Source: Dendrocalamus latiflorus
Taxonomy: Eukaryota > Streptophyta > Magnoliopsida > Poales > Poaceae
Direction: 5' to 3'
Length of the DNA: 64,000 nucleotides
NCBI GenBank assembly: GCA_017311315.1
Contig: CM029609.1
Span: forward strand, 38,190,744 to 38,254,743
In this document: one piece after another, positions 21,325 through 34,194 of the stretch
Numbering within the stretch: the stretch's first letter is position 1
Layout of the letters: every line of letters begins with the position of its first letter
Translations under genes and position numbers: made by a program
The notes under the pieces: generated by a model
Databases searched by the model: none
Seen by the model: the letters and a program-made list of their open reading frames with translations, nothing else
What the model was told of the DNA's origin: nothing

Positions 21325-24300
21325 TGTAACATCCCAAAATTTGGCTTTCTGGAAAAATTTAAATTCAAATTAATTATTTTAAAGTAATTGGATTTTACTT
21401 GGCTTTTATTTGATTGTCTGGATTTTATTTCAAAATGTAAAGCAAGAAAATGCATTTTAAATATTTTATTAAAGCCAAAAAGGGAAAATTATACTTTTCC
21501 TAGCCTCTCCTAAATTTTTAAATATTATTTGAGAATTTTCTGAAATTTAAAATCAATTTTCAAAGTTAAAAAGTATTTTATAAATTATTAAAGTACAAAT
21601 CTGAGATTAAAAATATTTTTATTAAAGTCTAAAATGCTTTCAGGAATATTTTATGATTTTTCTGGAATTTTTAGACTTTAAATATTATTTTTCCAAGCGT
21701 TTATAAAGTTTCTAGTATTTTCTGAAATTTATTCCGAAAATAAAAATCAAATTATTCCTAGCCCGCCACGTGTCGCTCTCAGATTAAATCAACCTCTCTC
21801 CACGTTTTAATCCTAGCCACACATGATCACTTACCCCTTCATAAAATCCAAGAGCCATAACACATCCACTTGCCACGTGTCGCAAATCCGACGGCCCGTA
21901 CCCCTTCACTTCTTCTCCCTCTCTATTACACATGGACCCCACATGTCATATGTTTCTTCAACCTCTTCTTCTTCCTCCCCCTAACTCTCTCTCTCCTCCA
22001 CCATGGATGACAAATAAAAGCTTCGAAACTCCGCCGTTTCTCCCACTTAACACCCGATTAAAGCATGGAAACGAAAGCCTTAATCACCCCCATCAATATC
22101 CCGGCCGTTCCCCGTCCTTTAGCCTTCTCAAACCGAAACCCCCTCATCTCCCTTCTCTTTCTATAAATTAGCTTCCCTTCACCATACTCTCCCCTTTCCC
22201 CCATCTTTTCGGCCGGCTCCCACCTCCTCCACCTTTCGGCCGCCGCCCCCGACCACCGGAGTCGCCGCCCGTGCCGCCAAAAGCCGCCGCCGCCGAAGCA
22301 CCCTCTCTCCTATGTACGCGTCGCCGGTTTTCTCGCCGCCGTCGCCTTCCCGGCCATCTCCCGAGCCACCGCCGGTAGGAGCCGCACCCCCCTCGGTCTC
22401 CCCTTCCCACGCCGCCCCTCTATTCCCTCCCTAGCGCCCTCCATCCTCCATGGCCGCACCTCTCTGTCCACTGCGTGTTTGTCTTCATGAGGAAATAGTA
22501 TCTTCCTTCCTTTTTATTCCTTGGTGATACTTCTTTGTCACAAAAGATCAAATGCCCACTTGGCTAGGGGAGACAAGTTAAGGCATGCATGCATGAGGTT
22601 GTGGGTTCAAATCCAATGCAATGCAATTTTCGGTTGGGGCTTTGCCAAAATTTTTGGTCCATGACAAGCGGGACCCACCTGTCATAAAATATTAAAATAA
22701 AATTTGGCACCCAATGACAACCGGGCCCCACATGTCATACACTCCAAAATACCCCAAAAATCAGCCAAAATAAGATTCCAGAGAATATTCCCTCGTTTTG
22801 CATTTTCTGGAATTTCCAAACCGATCAAACTTCCAATCGCTCGTTCTCCCTCGTCCGATCTCCGAATCCAGTGATTCAAATTTCTAAATTTGTATAAAAT
22901 TATAATCTATGTTGAAGTATATATTTTATATTTTTGTGATTTTATTTGTATTTATTTATTTGGTTATTTTGTTGTTTCGCGCGTAGAAACCGTCGTCACC
23001 GAGGAATTCATCGAGTCGCAGCAAGAAGACCCAAATAGCATTCAAGAAGGCAAGTCTCCTTTGATCATTTTGATCCTATGATTTGCAAGTTTTCCTTGAT
23101 CAACTTGCTCAAATGATTTATAAAATGATTAGGTAGTTATTTTAAATTATTGCATGCTTATGTTATATCAAGTGATAATTTGATTTAGAAAATTTAGTTA
23201 AATATCCAATTTGTTATACCTTCCATTGAAAATTGTTTACCTTGTACCATTGTCAACTTAGGATATCCCTTTGACTCAATAATGAGTTAGTATTACATCT
23301 GTTGAATTTTTAAATACTAGCAAAAGCTTAGCGTAGCAAATCAATGTAATAATGCTCAAATGAGTAGCATGTTTGCTAAATGTTTTGATGAATGATTTGT
23401 TTGAACATTGGTAATGGATGTTACCATTGTTAAATGATTTGTTTGAAAAGTGGTAATGGATGTTACCACTGTTAATTTAAAAGTAAAAATGAATTTTAAA
23501 GGGAAAAGTTGACAAGGGTGGATGGAAGGTTTGGCTGGTGCAGTTAGCACGAGAATTTTTGGAATTGTGAATGAACCACCCTGGTCGTTTAAGGACCGAC
23601 GCTTGTGTTTGTCCAAACTGAGCAAAACAGTGCAACCACAAGTCTATATGGGTACGACCTAGCTAACTAACCTATAAAGGTGTAGTTTAGATATCACCAG
23701 TGGTGTATTGAGTGCCAGGGTGTACTGGTTACTCATAGTGAGGGACAGGGTTTACTGTACTCATACGGCGCAAGAGGGGGCTCCGACTCGTGGATTCGAG
23801 TTGTGGTGAAACCTTAGCGGGTGGTATCTAGCTATACTGGAGTAGGTGAAAGGCTTTGTGATATTTTATCTGGGTCTCATGCCAAAGGAAGCATGTTGAC
23901 TATTAAGATAATTTATCTCTTGTGGGTAAAGTGTACAAACTCTGCAGAGTAAAAACTATTCGAATAGCCGTGCCCACGGTCAAGGGCGGGCAAGGAATGC
24001 ATTCACATGGTAGAAGTTTGATTTTGATTTTCAAAATAAAATGGTTTGTTAAACTCGGGAGTGGTGTAACTCTCGTGATTTAAATCTGGTGGTGTAACCA
24101 GATCAGGTGGTTTAACCTGAGTTTTGAAAGTTGGCAGATAGCCTGAGATTTTAGTGTTGGTGGTTTAACCTTCACTAAGTTATTTATCTAATTTCATTTA
24201 TGAAAAACAAAGATGTTTATCAAATGGCCTTTGAAGTAATTATGTAGATTTGAAATAAAATGCTGATTTATGCAAAAGAACCATATAGCCTTCCTTTGTG

Positions 24301-24722
24301 AAGCCTTGCATCTATGCATCTTTCCCAAGACTTGCGGAGTACATTCATGTACTCACGTGCTACACTTCAAATTAACTCTCAGAGGAGATCGAAGCTCAAG
24401 AGGTGGACTACGACTACTTCGTGGATGGATTCGTCGAAGGCTTTCCGGACTTCTAGGTTGCGTTTCCCCAGTCAATTGCCTGTGGCGTATTGATGGGTCT
24501 TGCTTTAGTTTCTTTTTGCTTCCGCTGTAATTTTCTTTTTGGTGTGAGGTCTTAAAACCTCATTTGTAATAAAGACTTCGAGGTCTGTAATCTCGATTAT
24601 GATAATAAAGCGTTGTTGGCAATATATCATCTTTTCTGTTTGAACTGTGTGTACTAGCGTTGATCTGGGACTAGTACTGTAATGCACAGGGAGTCCAGGA
24701 GTTTCTACTCCGGGGTCTCACA
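21325..24722 (+). repeat. 5' LTR of the gypsy element
   Basis: TGTAACATCCC ... GGGGTCTCACA. AT-rich U3, then a CT-rich zone and TATAAAT at 22162-22168, then a GC-rich transcribed stretch. The last ~100 bp, with 'tgtactagcgttgatctggg', resemble the ends of the LTRs at 10522 and 60511. Short frames (21932, 22168, 23356, 24270) recur exactly in the other LTR and are not genes. Confidence 0.95.
22162..22168 (+). promoter_or_regulatory. TATA box in the 5' LTR
   Basis: TATAAAT in 'ctttctataaattagc', followed 30-40 bp later by a CT-rich presumed start region. The same site is at 30842-30848 in the 3' LTR. Confidence 0.55.
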
Positions 24723-24726
24723 GAAG

Positions 24727-24739
24727 TGGTATCAGAGCC
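24727..24739 (+). promoter_or_regulatory. primer-binding site (tRNA-iMet)
   Basis: TGGTATCAGAGCC, four bases after the LTR end; the standard complement of plant initiator tRNA-Met. Confidence 0.9.
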
Positions 24740-26812
24740 AATTTGACTGTAGGGCGCAACCTAGTTAGAATGGCCGTTATTAGAAAAGCTTCAAATTTTA
24801 TTTTATAAAATAAAAATTTAATAATGTGCTTTTCTCATCTTTTCTCTTCTTTCTATCCTTACCTTCTTCAGGATATTCTATCTTATCTATCTGTTTACTC
24901 ACTTTTAAGAATGATAATTGTATCCACTTTCCTTTATAATTTCTATAGACGGGTTAGAGAGATCAAGTCTGAGAAGCAACCAGAGGACCGTGTCGTCATG
25001 AAGATTTGAAGAGTAGTTCCTTTGTTTATAGTACCCAAGTAAAGCTCTACGATTTTAGAACGCTTATGTATATTGCTTGTTGGTGTTAGATGGACTGTAC
25101 CAAGTCTTTGTGTACTTGTAGTACAACCATCTTTAAAAAAAACTATTTTTGTTTTCGAGCTAAGTTTCTCGTGGTTGGAGTTTACTTCTCTCTTGTGTGT
25201 TTGTTTGGGATGTTATTTAGTTGTTCCCCAACCACTTACCTATGCTACTTCCCTCTTACCTTGTGCTAATCCTCGTTGCTGCTTCAGATGGTGCAAGTTC
25301 CAAATTCTTCTATAGTAGTCCAAGCTTGGAAAATATTTGAAAACTAAGAATATATGGAAGATCACTAAATTTATGGAAAGTACTCTTATCAGGAAAGTCA
25401 TCCTAATTCTTAGATGTCAAGTTAGGTAATTTGAAGGGTTGTTGCTAGTGTGATATATTTGGATTTAGAATTGACAAGATTGGATAATTCTTGGGTGATT
25501 CGAAAGTAATAAAGGTATATTTGCAGATACCAATGGATTATGAATAAATATGAAAGTTGTAACACTTGTGGATTGAATAGATCTTAGAAATGATCACATT
25601 ATTGAACTTGGTGGAGCTAATTAGATCATGGGGAGTGTCCAAACTTAGTGCCTTGGATTTATTATCTTGGATTGAAAGGAGTAATTGGATGTAAAACAAG
25701 ATTTTAGTTGAAGGATTTATTTGTGATCATTGGAGAATTAATATTAAGAATTTGATATAGTAAAGGTGGAAATTAAAAGATTGGATTATCATAAACAATT
25801 TATGACATCAATTTTGTCTGATTTGGTTGAATCATGAAGAGCGGATAAATTTTGTGGAATTAATTGATTATCATAGTTTGGTGGACCTATTGATGATGAG
25901 TGGATACCAGTGCAATTCTGGAAGATAATACACTTAGATATCTGGTGGATTACTCTTGTCATTGCAAAGGGGATATTGATTTGAAACTCGTGGATTTATC
26001 AGATCGTTGAAAGATAACTGGATTTTAATTTATGAGATTGAATATATCATTTAAGGATGATCGAAGGCTTAAGTTTGGTGGATTTAAGTCAAATATGGAA
26101 GATAGATTGTTCGATAAGAATTAATTGTGGTACTCAGATTCACTCAAATTTGGTGGAACCAAAATGATGATTTTCGAGAAGTTGATTTTGGTGGATTAAT
26201 CTTATCATCGAAAAGTGGGTTCTGATATGTTGATTTGAAATTTGTGGATGTATCATATCATTGTTAGATAATTGGATTTTAATTTATGAATTGACTAAAT
26301 CATTTAATGATGTTCAAATGGTTAAGCTGGAGGATTTAAATTAATTATGGGAGTTATGAATCTATTGGATTAGACAAGGATCATAAAGTATTGGTGGAAA
26401 TCACAGATTACAACATCATTGGATTCTTATTAGAAGAACTCTATGGTTTGCCGTCAAATTCGAATAAGTATAGACAATAAAATGTTATGGGATTATTTGT
26501 GGAAACCAATGTGAGATCAACGAGGTGCATTGGTGGTATATGATTCTGCAATGAAGCACCTTTGAAAAGATGAAATAATTATGTCTTCTGTCGGATGAAC
26601 ACTAGAAGTTAAGCCCTTTTGGTGGAATACTGAATTAATCGATATGATAAGGGCAATTGAAGTTAACCCAAAGCTTGCAGGCGACTAAAGATGTACCAAT
26701 CCGATTTGTTGTTGTCTTCCATATTTCTCAGTTAAAGGAATACCTCAGAGCATTGAACAACAAGATAGAATCATGAAGGAAGCTGAACGCCACGCAAGAA
26801 GCATGACCATAA
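24740..26812 (+). other. interior of gypsy element where gag is expected; no gag found
   Basis: About 2 kb with stops in all frames. No major homology region or CCHC zinc knuckle is visible. 25890-26390 contains two diverged copies of a block of about 250 bp ('gatttgaaactcgtggattta' and 'gatttgaaatttgtggatgta'). Either gag decayed or it was replaced by unrelated sequence. Confidence 0.6.
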
Positions 26813-29800
26813 AGTTCCACAAAGTACAATAGTGCAACCATAATTATAAATGGAGTAAAGTTCCTAGCGAACCTTATTATAATAGACTCCGATGGCATAG
26901 ATATAATACTTGGTATGGATTGGTTGATCAAGTATAAAGGACAGATAAATTGTGCCAATCGTGCCATTATTCTTACCAATTCTGACGGAATTCATATAAG
27001 ACATGAGGCAGTTATGCACTCAAAGAAGAACAGTATGTTAACCAACTTAAAAGGGAAAAAGTTGGAGGATGTGTCGGTAGCTTGCGAATACCCTGATGTT
27101 TTCCCTGAGGATTTGCCAGGATTGCCACCAGATCGAGAGATTGAATTTGTTATAAATCTGGTACCTGGTACAGCCCCAATATCAAAAAGACCTTATCGGA
27201 TGTCAGCTGATGATTTAGCTGAAGTCAAGAGGCAGATTCAAGAATTACAAGAGAAAAGTTTCATTAGACCAAGTTCTTCACCTTGGGGAGCCCCAGTGCT
27301 TTTGGTAAACAAGAAGGATGGTAGTTAGCGTATGTGCGTGGACTATAGAGCTTTAGATGAAGTAACTATAAAGAATAAGTATCCCTTACCCCGGATCGAC
27401 GATCTGTTCGATCAACTCAAAGGATCAAGTGTCTTCTCCAAGATTGATCTTCGGTCAGGATATCACCAGTTGAAGATTAGACCAGAAGATATACCAAAGA
27501 CAGCCTTCGCCACAAGATATGGACTATATGAGTATACGGTGATGTCTTTCGGTCTGACAAATGCCCCGGCATACTTCATGAATTTGATGAATAAAGTATT
27601 TATGGATTATTTAGATAAGTTTGTTGTTGTCTTTATAGATGACATTCTTATCTATTCGAAAAGCAATAAAGAACATGAGGATCATCTAAGGATAGTGTTG
27701 CAAAGACTCCGTGAACACCAGTTATATGCCAAGTTTAGCAAGTGTGCGTTTTGGTTAAAGGAAATTGAGTTTTTGGGACACGTAATTTCAGCAGAAGGAG
27801 TATCTGTAGATCCTGGAAAAGTTAAGGATGTATTAAATTGGACTCCACCCAAGACAGTAATCGAGATTAGAAGTTTTCTGGGTTTAGCTGGTTACTATCG
27901 TCGATTCATCGAAGGCTTTTCCAAGATTGCCAGACCTTTAACCCAGCTGTTAAAGAAAGAGAAGAAATTTGAATGGAGTAAATCCTGTGAGGATAGTTTT
28001 CAAGAGTTAAAGAAGAGGTTAACTTCAGCACCAGTTCTGCGGTTACCGGATATTAGAAAAGATTTTGAAGTTTATTGTGACGCATCAAAACAAGGTCTTG
28101 GAGGTGTACTAATGCAAGAAGGAAAGGTTGTTGCTTATGCATCAAGGCAGTTAAGGCCACATGAGGAGAATTACCCCACTCATGATTTAGAGCTAGCTGC
28201 TGTAGTGCATGCTCTAAAGTTGTGGAGGCATTATCTAATTAGTAATCGGTGTGAAATATATACGGATCATAAAAGTCTAAAGTATATATTCACTCAACCC
28301 GATCTTAATCTGAGACAAAGAAGATGGCTTGAACTGATAAAGGATTATGATATGGGAATACACTATCATCCAGGAAAGGCCAATGTAGTGGCAGATGCTT
28401 TAAGTCGGAAGATCCATGTTAGCAATATGTTGATTCAAGACAGTCAGTCAACTTTTCGTGAAGAATTTCAGCGCCTCAATTTGGGAGTGATAAATGAAGG
28501 AATTCTGTCTACATTAAAGGTTCAACCCACTTTAGAAGATCAGATCAAGGCAGCTCAGAAAGAAGATGAGTATGTTAAAGAAATAAAAGATAACATGAAG
28601 AAAGGCAAAGCACCTGGATTCTCAGAAGATGAAGAAGGAATTCTTTGGTTTGGAAAAAGGATTTTAGTACCGGAGAGAAAGGAAATAAAAGATTTAATTC
28701 TAAAGGAAGCTCATGAATCAGGATATTCCATTCATCCCGGAAGTACAAAGATGTACCAAGATCTAAAGGAAAGTTACTGGTGGACTAGTATGAAACGAGA
28801 AATTACAGAATATGTAGCTTTATGTGATATATGTCAAAGGGTTAAAGCAGAGCACCAACGACCTGCCGGTCTTTTGCAACCTCTGCAGATACCTGAATGG
28901 AAATGGGAGGAAATCGGAATGGATTTCATAACAGGACTACCAAGAACCAAGTCAGGGTATGATTCAATCTGGGTTATAGTGGATCGCTTAACAAAGGTTG
29001 CACATTTCATACCTGTAAAGACTACCTATTCAGGAGATAGATTGGCAGAGCTCTATATGTCAAGAATTGTATGTCTGCATGGAGTTCTAAAGAAGATCGT
29101 ATCGGATAGAGGAACGCAATTTACCTCAAGATTTTGGCAGAAACTTCATGAAGTTTTGGGCACCAATTTAAATTTCAGTACTGCTTATCATCCTCAAACA
29201 GATGGCCAGACTGAACGAGTGAATCAGATATTGGAAGATATGCTAAGAGCGTGTGCTTTAGCCAACAAAGCTAGTTGGGATCAAAGTTTACCCTACGCGA
29301 AATTTTCCTATAATAACAGTTACCAGTCTAGTCTGAAGATGTCTCCGTTTGAAGCCTTGTATGGCAGGAAATGCAGAACACCATTATATTGGTCAGAGAC
29401 TGGAGAAAGTCAAGTATTCGGACCCGATGTCTTGAAGCTAGCCGAAGAGCAAGTTCGATTAATACGAGACCGATTGAAAATAGCACAGACCAGACAAAAG
29501 AGTTATGCAGATAATCGTCGCAGAATGTTGGAATTCGCACCAGGAGATCATGTGTATTTGAAGGTGTCACCTTTAAAAGGGATGCGACGTTTCAAGGTCA
29601 GTGGAAAGCTTGCTTCAAGATATATCGGACCATTTCTAGTTATAGCCAGAAGAGGTGAAGTTGCATATCAGTTAGAGCTTCCTCCTCAGTTGTCAGATGT
29701 ACATGATGTATTTCATGTATCACAGTTGAAGAAGTGCTTAAGAGTACCAGAGGAGTTAATACCTTTAGAAGAGGTGGATTTAAAAGAAGACTTGACGTAT

Positions 29801-29992
29801 TTAGAATTTCCTGTCAAGATTTTAGAAGAGGCAGAGCGCTGTACAAGAAACAAGACTATTAAATTTTGCAAGGTGCAGTGGAATAATCATCCAGAATCGG
29901 AAGCAACCTGGGAGCGTGAAGAGGATCTTCGAGCAGAGTTCCCTGATCTTTTTCCCAGTCTTTCCGAATCTCGGGGTCGAGATTCTTTCTAA
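26813..29992 (+). pseudogene. gypsy pol: protease tail, RT, RNase H, integrase, chromodomain
   Basis: Opens inside the protease tail (DIILGMDWL at about 26895); the catalytic DSG/DTG part is missing. A single TAG at 27326-27328 interrupts the start of RT, between KKDGS and RMCVDYRALD. After it one 886-residue frame runs to 29992: RT with the FIDD motif (residues 101-104), RNase H from about residue 245 (VYCDASKQGLGG, YTDHKSLKY, VADALSRK), integrase with an HHCC finger and D-D-E residues (MDFITGLP, SDRGTQFTS, DGQTERVN), and a C-terminal chromodomain (KVQWNNHPESEATWE). Chromodomains direct integration in this clade. The long frame suggests a young copy despite the nonsense codon. Confidence 0.9.
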
Positions 29993-29999
29993 GGGGGGT
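29991..29999 (+). promoter_or_regulatory. polypurine tract of the gypsy element
   Basis: AAGGGGGGT a few bases before the 3' LTR; primes plus-strand DNA synthesis. Confidence 0.8.
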
Positions 30000-30004
30000 A
30001 GGTT

Positions 30005-33000
30005 TGTAACATCCCAAAATTTGGCTTTCTGGAAAAATTTAAATTCAAATTAATTATTTTAAAGTAATTGGATTTTACTTGGCTTTTATTTGATTGTCTG
30101 GATTTTATTTCAAAATGTAAAGCAAGAAAATGCATTTTAAATATTTTATTAAAGCCAAAAAGGGAAAATTATACTTTTCCTAGCCTCTCCTAAATTTTTA
30201 AATATTATTTGAGAATTTTCTGAAATTTAAAATCAATTTTCAAAGTTAAAAAGTATTTTATAAATTATTAAAGTACAAATCTGAGATTAAAAATATTTTT
30301 ATTAAAGTCTAAAATGCTTTCAGGAATATTTTATGATTTTTCTGGAATTTTTAGACTTTAAATATTATTTTTCCAAGCGTTTATAAAGTTTCTAGTATTT
30401 TCTGAAATTTATTCCGAAAATAAAAATCAAATTATTCCTAGCCCGCCACGTGTCGCTCTCAGATTAAATCAACCTCTCTCCACGTTTTAATCCTAGCCAC
30501 ACATGATCACTTACCCCTTCATAAAATCCAAGAGCCATAACACATCCACTTGCCACGTGTCGCAAATCCGACGGCCCGTACCCCTTCACTTCTTCTCCCT
30601 CTCTATTACACATGGACCCCACATGTCATATGTTTCTTCAACCTCTTCTTCTTCCTCCCCCTAACTCTCTCTCTCCTCCACCATGGATGACAAATAAAAG
30701 CTTCGAAACTCCGCCGTTTCTCCCACTTAACACCCGATTAAAGCATGGAAACGAAAGCCTTAATCACCCCCATCAATATCCCGGCCGTTCCCCGTCCTTT
30801 AGCCTTCTCAAACCGAAACCCCCTCATCTCCCTTCTCTTTCTATAAATTAGCTTCCCTTCACCATACTCTCCCCTTTCCCCCATCTTTTCGGCCGGCTCC
30901 CACCTCCTCCACCTTTCGGCCGCCGCCCCCGACCACCGGAGTCGCCGCCCGTGCCGCCAAAAGCCGCCGCCGCCGAAGCACCCTCTCTCCTATGTACGCG
31001 TCGCCGGTTTTCTCGCCGCCGTCGCCTTCCCGGCCATCTCCCGAGCCACCGCCGGTAGGAGCCGCACCCCCCTCGGTCTCCCCTTCCCACGCCGCCCCTC
31101 TATTCCCTCCCTAGCGCCCTCCATCCTCCATGGCCGCACCTCTCTGTCCACTGCGTGTTTGTCTTCATGAGGAAATAGTATCTTCCTTCCTTTTTATTCC
31201 TTGGTGATACTTCTTTGTCACAAAAGATCAAATGCCCACTTGGCTAGGGGAGACAAGTTAAGGCATGCATGCATGAGGTTGTGGGTTCAAATCCAATGCA
31301 ATGCAATTTTCGGTTGGGGCTTTGCCAAAATTTTTGGTCCATGACAAGCGGGACCCACCTGTCATAAAATATTAAAATAAAATTTGGCACCCAATGACAA
31401 CCGGGCCCCACATGTCATACACTCCAAAATACCCCAAAAATCAGCCAAAATAAGATTCCAGAGAATATTCCCTCGTTTTGCATTTTCTGGAATTTCCAAA
31501 CCGATCAAACTTCCAATCGCTCGTTCTCCCTCGTCCGATCTCCGAATCCAGTGATTCAAATTTCTAAATTTGTATAAAATTATAATCTATGTTGAAGTAT
31601 ATATTTTATATTTTTGTGATTTTATTTGTATTTATTTATTTGGTTATTTTGTTGTTTCGCGCGTAGAAACCGTCGTCACCGAGGAATTCATCGAGTCGCA
31701 GCAAGAAGACCCAAATAGCATTCAAGAAGGCAAGTCTCCTTTGATCATTTTGATCCTATGATTTGCAAGTTTTCCTTGATCAACTTGCTCAAATGATTTA
31801 TAAAATGATTAGGTAGTTATTTTAAATTATTGCATGCTTATGTTATATCAAGTGATAATTTGATTTAGAAAATTTAGTTAAATATCCAATTTGTTATACC
31901 TTCCATTGAAAATTGTTTACCTTGTACCATTGTCAACTTAGGATATCCCTTTGACTCAATAATGAGTTAGTATTACATCTGTTGAATTTTTAAATACTAG
32001 CAAAAGCTTAGCGTAGCAAATCAATGTAATAATGCTCAAATGAGTAGCATGTTTGCTAAATGTTTTGATGAATGATTTGTTTGAACATTGGTAATGGATG
32101 TTACCATTGTTAAATGATTTGTTTGAAAAGTGGTAATGGATGTTACCACTGTTAATTTAAAAGTAAAAATGAATTTTAAAGGGAAAAGTTGACAAGGGTG
32201 GATGGAAGGTTTGGCTGGTGCAGTTAGCACGAGAATTTTTGGAATTGTGAATGAACCACCCTGGTCGTTTAAGGACCGACGCTTGTGTTTGTCCAAACTG
32301 AGCAAAACAGTGCAACCACAAGTCTATATGGGTACGACCTAGCTAACTAACCTATAAAGGTGTAGTTTAGATATCACCAGTGGTGTATTGAGTGCCAGGG
32401 TGTACTGGTTACTCATAGTGAGGGACAGGGTTTACTGTACTCATACGGCGCAAGAGGGGGCTCCGACTCGTGGATTCGAGTTGTGGTGAAACCTTAGCGG
32501 GTGGTATCTAGCTATACTGGAGTAGGTGAAAGGCTTTGTGATATTTTATCTGGGTCTCATGCCAAAGGAAGCATGTTGACTATTAAGATAATTTATCTCT
32601 TGTGGGTAAAGTGTACAAACTCTGCAGAGTAAAAACTATTCGAATAGCCGTGCCCACGGTCAAGGGCGGGCAAGGAATGCATTCACATGGTAGAAGTTTG
32701 ATTTTGATTTTCAAAATAAAATGGTTTGTTAAACTCGGGAGTGGTGTAACTCTCGTGATTTAAATCTGGTGGTGTAACCAGATCAGGTGGTTTAACCTGA
32801 GTTTTGAAAGTTGGCAGATAGCCTGAGATTTTAGTGTTGGTGGTTTAACCTTCACTAAGTTATTTATCTAATTTCATTTATGAAAAACAAAGATGTTTAT
32901 CAAATGGCCTTTGAAGTAATTATGTAGATTTGAAATAAAATGCTGATTTATGCAAAAGAACCATATAGCCTTCCTTTGTGAAGCCTTGCATCTATGCATC

Positions 33001-33402
33001 TTTCCCAAGACTTGCGGAGTACATTCATGTACTCACGTGCTACACTTCAAATTAACTCTCAGAGGAGATCGAAGCTCAAGAGGTGGACTACGACTACTTC
33101 GTGGATGGATTCGTCGAAGGCTTTCCGGACTTCTAGGTTGCGTTTCCCCAGTCAATTGCCTGTGGCGTATTGATGGGTCTTGCTTTAGTTTCTTTTTGCT
33201 TCCGCTGTAATTTTCTTTTTGGTGTGAGGTCTTAAAACCTCATTTGTAATAAAGACTTCGAGGTCTGTAATCTCGATTATGATAATAAAGCGTTGTTGGC
33301 AATATATCATCTTTTCTGTTTGAACTGTGTGTACTAGCGTTGATCTGGGACTAGTACTGTAATGCACAGGGAGTCCAGGAGTTTCTACTCCGGGGTCTCA
33401 CA
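30005..33402 (+). repeat. 3' LTR of the gypsy element
   Basis: Copy of 21325-24722 shifted by exactly 8680 bp, with the same internal frames throughout. Ends CTCACA before the ATTGT duplication. Confidence 0.95.
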
Positions 33403-33407
33403 ATTGT

Positions 33408-34045
33408 TGACTTTGAATTTGCCTTTTTCCAGAAACTAATCTTTAACATCCATAAGACCTGCCCAAAAGTGTGAATCGCCCGGTTGCTTTACCACTTGCG
33501 ATAAGGTCTTGTTCTTCAGATATTTTCTTTTGAGAACATCTTGCCAAAGTCCATTTTCGTTTAGAAGCTTAAAGAGCCATTTGCTCAGAAGACACTTATT
33601 CTGCAATTCTAAATTCAAAATACCCAACCCCCCACACATTTCGGTTTACACAAAATACTCCACCTCGCAAGCCTATACTTCTTCTTATGTTCTTCGCTTT
33701 GCCAAAAAAATCTGGATCTATAATAATCGAGAAAATTGCTATAATGGAATTCCAAACAACGTGTTTTGCTATAATGGGACTTCTAACGTTGACATCGCTA
33801 AAATGACACCCGAAACATTGGCTTCTTGTAATACATGACATTTGGCTCTTTTAATTCCAATGTTCGGGTATTTCGAAACATTAGCCAAATGTCATGTATT
33901 ACGAGAAGCCAATGTTTCGGGTGTCATTTTAGCGATGTCAACGTTAGAAGTCCTATTATAGCGAAACACGTTATTTGGAGTCCTATTATAGCAATTTTCT
34001 TATAATAATCCAGCTTTTTAAGGACTCCTTCACACCCAAATTAAA
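33408..34045 (-). pseudogene. LINE ORF2, part upstream of the gypsy insertion, with MITE inside
   Basis: Minus-strand residues GCEGVLKKLDYY (34043-34001), then after the MITE RSRFFWQSEEHKKKYRLARW, and then CVGGLGILNLELQNKCLLSK. This is the well-known conserved stretch between RT and the zf-RVT domain in plant LINEs. It joins the ORF at 20458-21324 across the gypsy insertion. Codons of LDYY supply the MITE target sequence. Confidence 0.85.
33729..34000. mobile_element. MULE-type foldback MITE, 272 bp
   Basis: Two arms of about 120 bp (33730-33850 and 33885-34000) are near-perfect inverted copies, with ends AGAAAATTGCTATAAT. The flanking direct repeat is TATAATAATC (33719-33728 and 34001-34010). 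A 9-10-bp duplication is the mark of Mutator-like elements. It interrupts the LINE reading frame. Confidence 0.85.
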
Positions 34046-34093
34046 TAAACTAAAAAATACAAGAAGAGAGAGAGAATCTCTGTGTGTCCTCAC

Positions 34094-34194
34094 CCCGGGT
34101 CGTGGTTGAGGATGTCACAGATCTCTAGGCTCATGGCCCAGTTGGGGCCGATGAGCATGTCGCTCGTCGTGCGATCGACGAGCACCGACGGCAT
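34094..34194 (-). pseudogene. TOM1-like (TOL) gene, exon 1 with start of VHS domain
   Basis: The ATG at 34194 opens MPSVLVDRTTSDMLIGPNWA, continuing MSLEICDILNHDPG. This is the typical N-terminus of plant TOL proteins, which bind ubiquitin and sort membrane cargo before the ESCRT machinery. The frame ends at a clear donor GG|GTGAGG with phase 2. The next exon expected (GQAKDVVK) is not downstream on this strand, where the LINE begins about 50 bp later. It is present on the opposite strand at 60331 with matching phase. The locus is therefore disrupted or inverted, and this exon alone cannot make a working protein. Confidence 0.8.

Larger units (their letters stand above)
21325..33402 (+). mobile_element. 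Ty3/gypsy chromovirus (Tekay/Del-like), 12,078 bp
   Basis: Two LTRs of exactly 3398 bp (21325-24722 and 30005-33402) are the same at every place compared. The element is flanked by ATTGT (21320-21324 and 33403-33407). The left LTR is followed by GAAG and a tRNA-iMet primer site. A polypurine tract (29991-29999) precedes the right LTR. The interior carries pol with a C-terminal chromodomain but no recognisable gag. It inserted into the minus-strand LINE. Confidence 0.95.
20297..34045 (-). mobile_element. LINE (L1-type), 5'-truncated, split by two later insertions
   Basis: On the minus strand the 3' end is 'ttcatctaaaaaa' at about 20310-20297, a common plant LINE tail. LINE sequence occupies 20297-21324, 33408-33718 and 34011 to about 34045. 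The gypsy element (21325-33402) and a MITE (33729-34000) interrupt it, and their target duplications fall inside LINE codons. The 5' limit near 34045 is where the reading frame stops resembling LINE; most of the reverse transcriptase is missing. No target duplication was recognised. Confidence 0.75.

Noticed and set aside
22168..22410. Gly/Arg-rich minus-strand frame, repeated at 30848-31090
   Set aside because: Exists twice only because it is in the two LTRs; antisense to the GC-rich leader.
24727..24739. Possible tRNA-derived sequence
   Set aside because: Only the 13-base complement of initiator tRNA-Met; it is the primer-binding site, not a tRNA gene.
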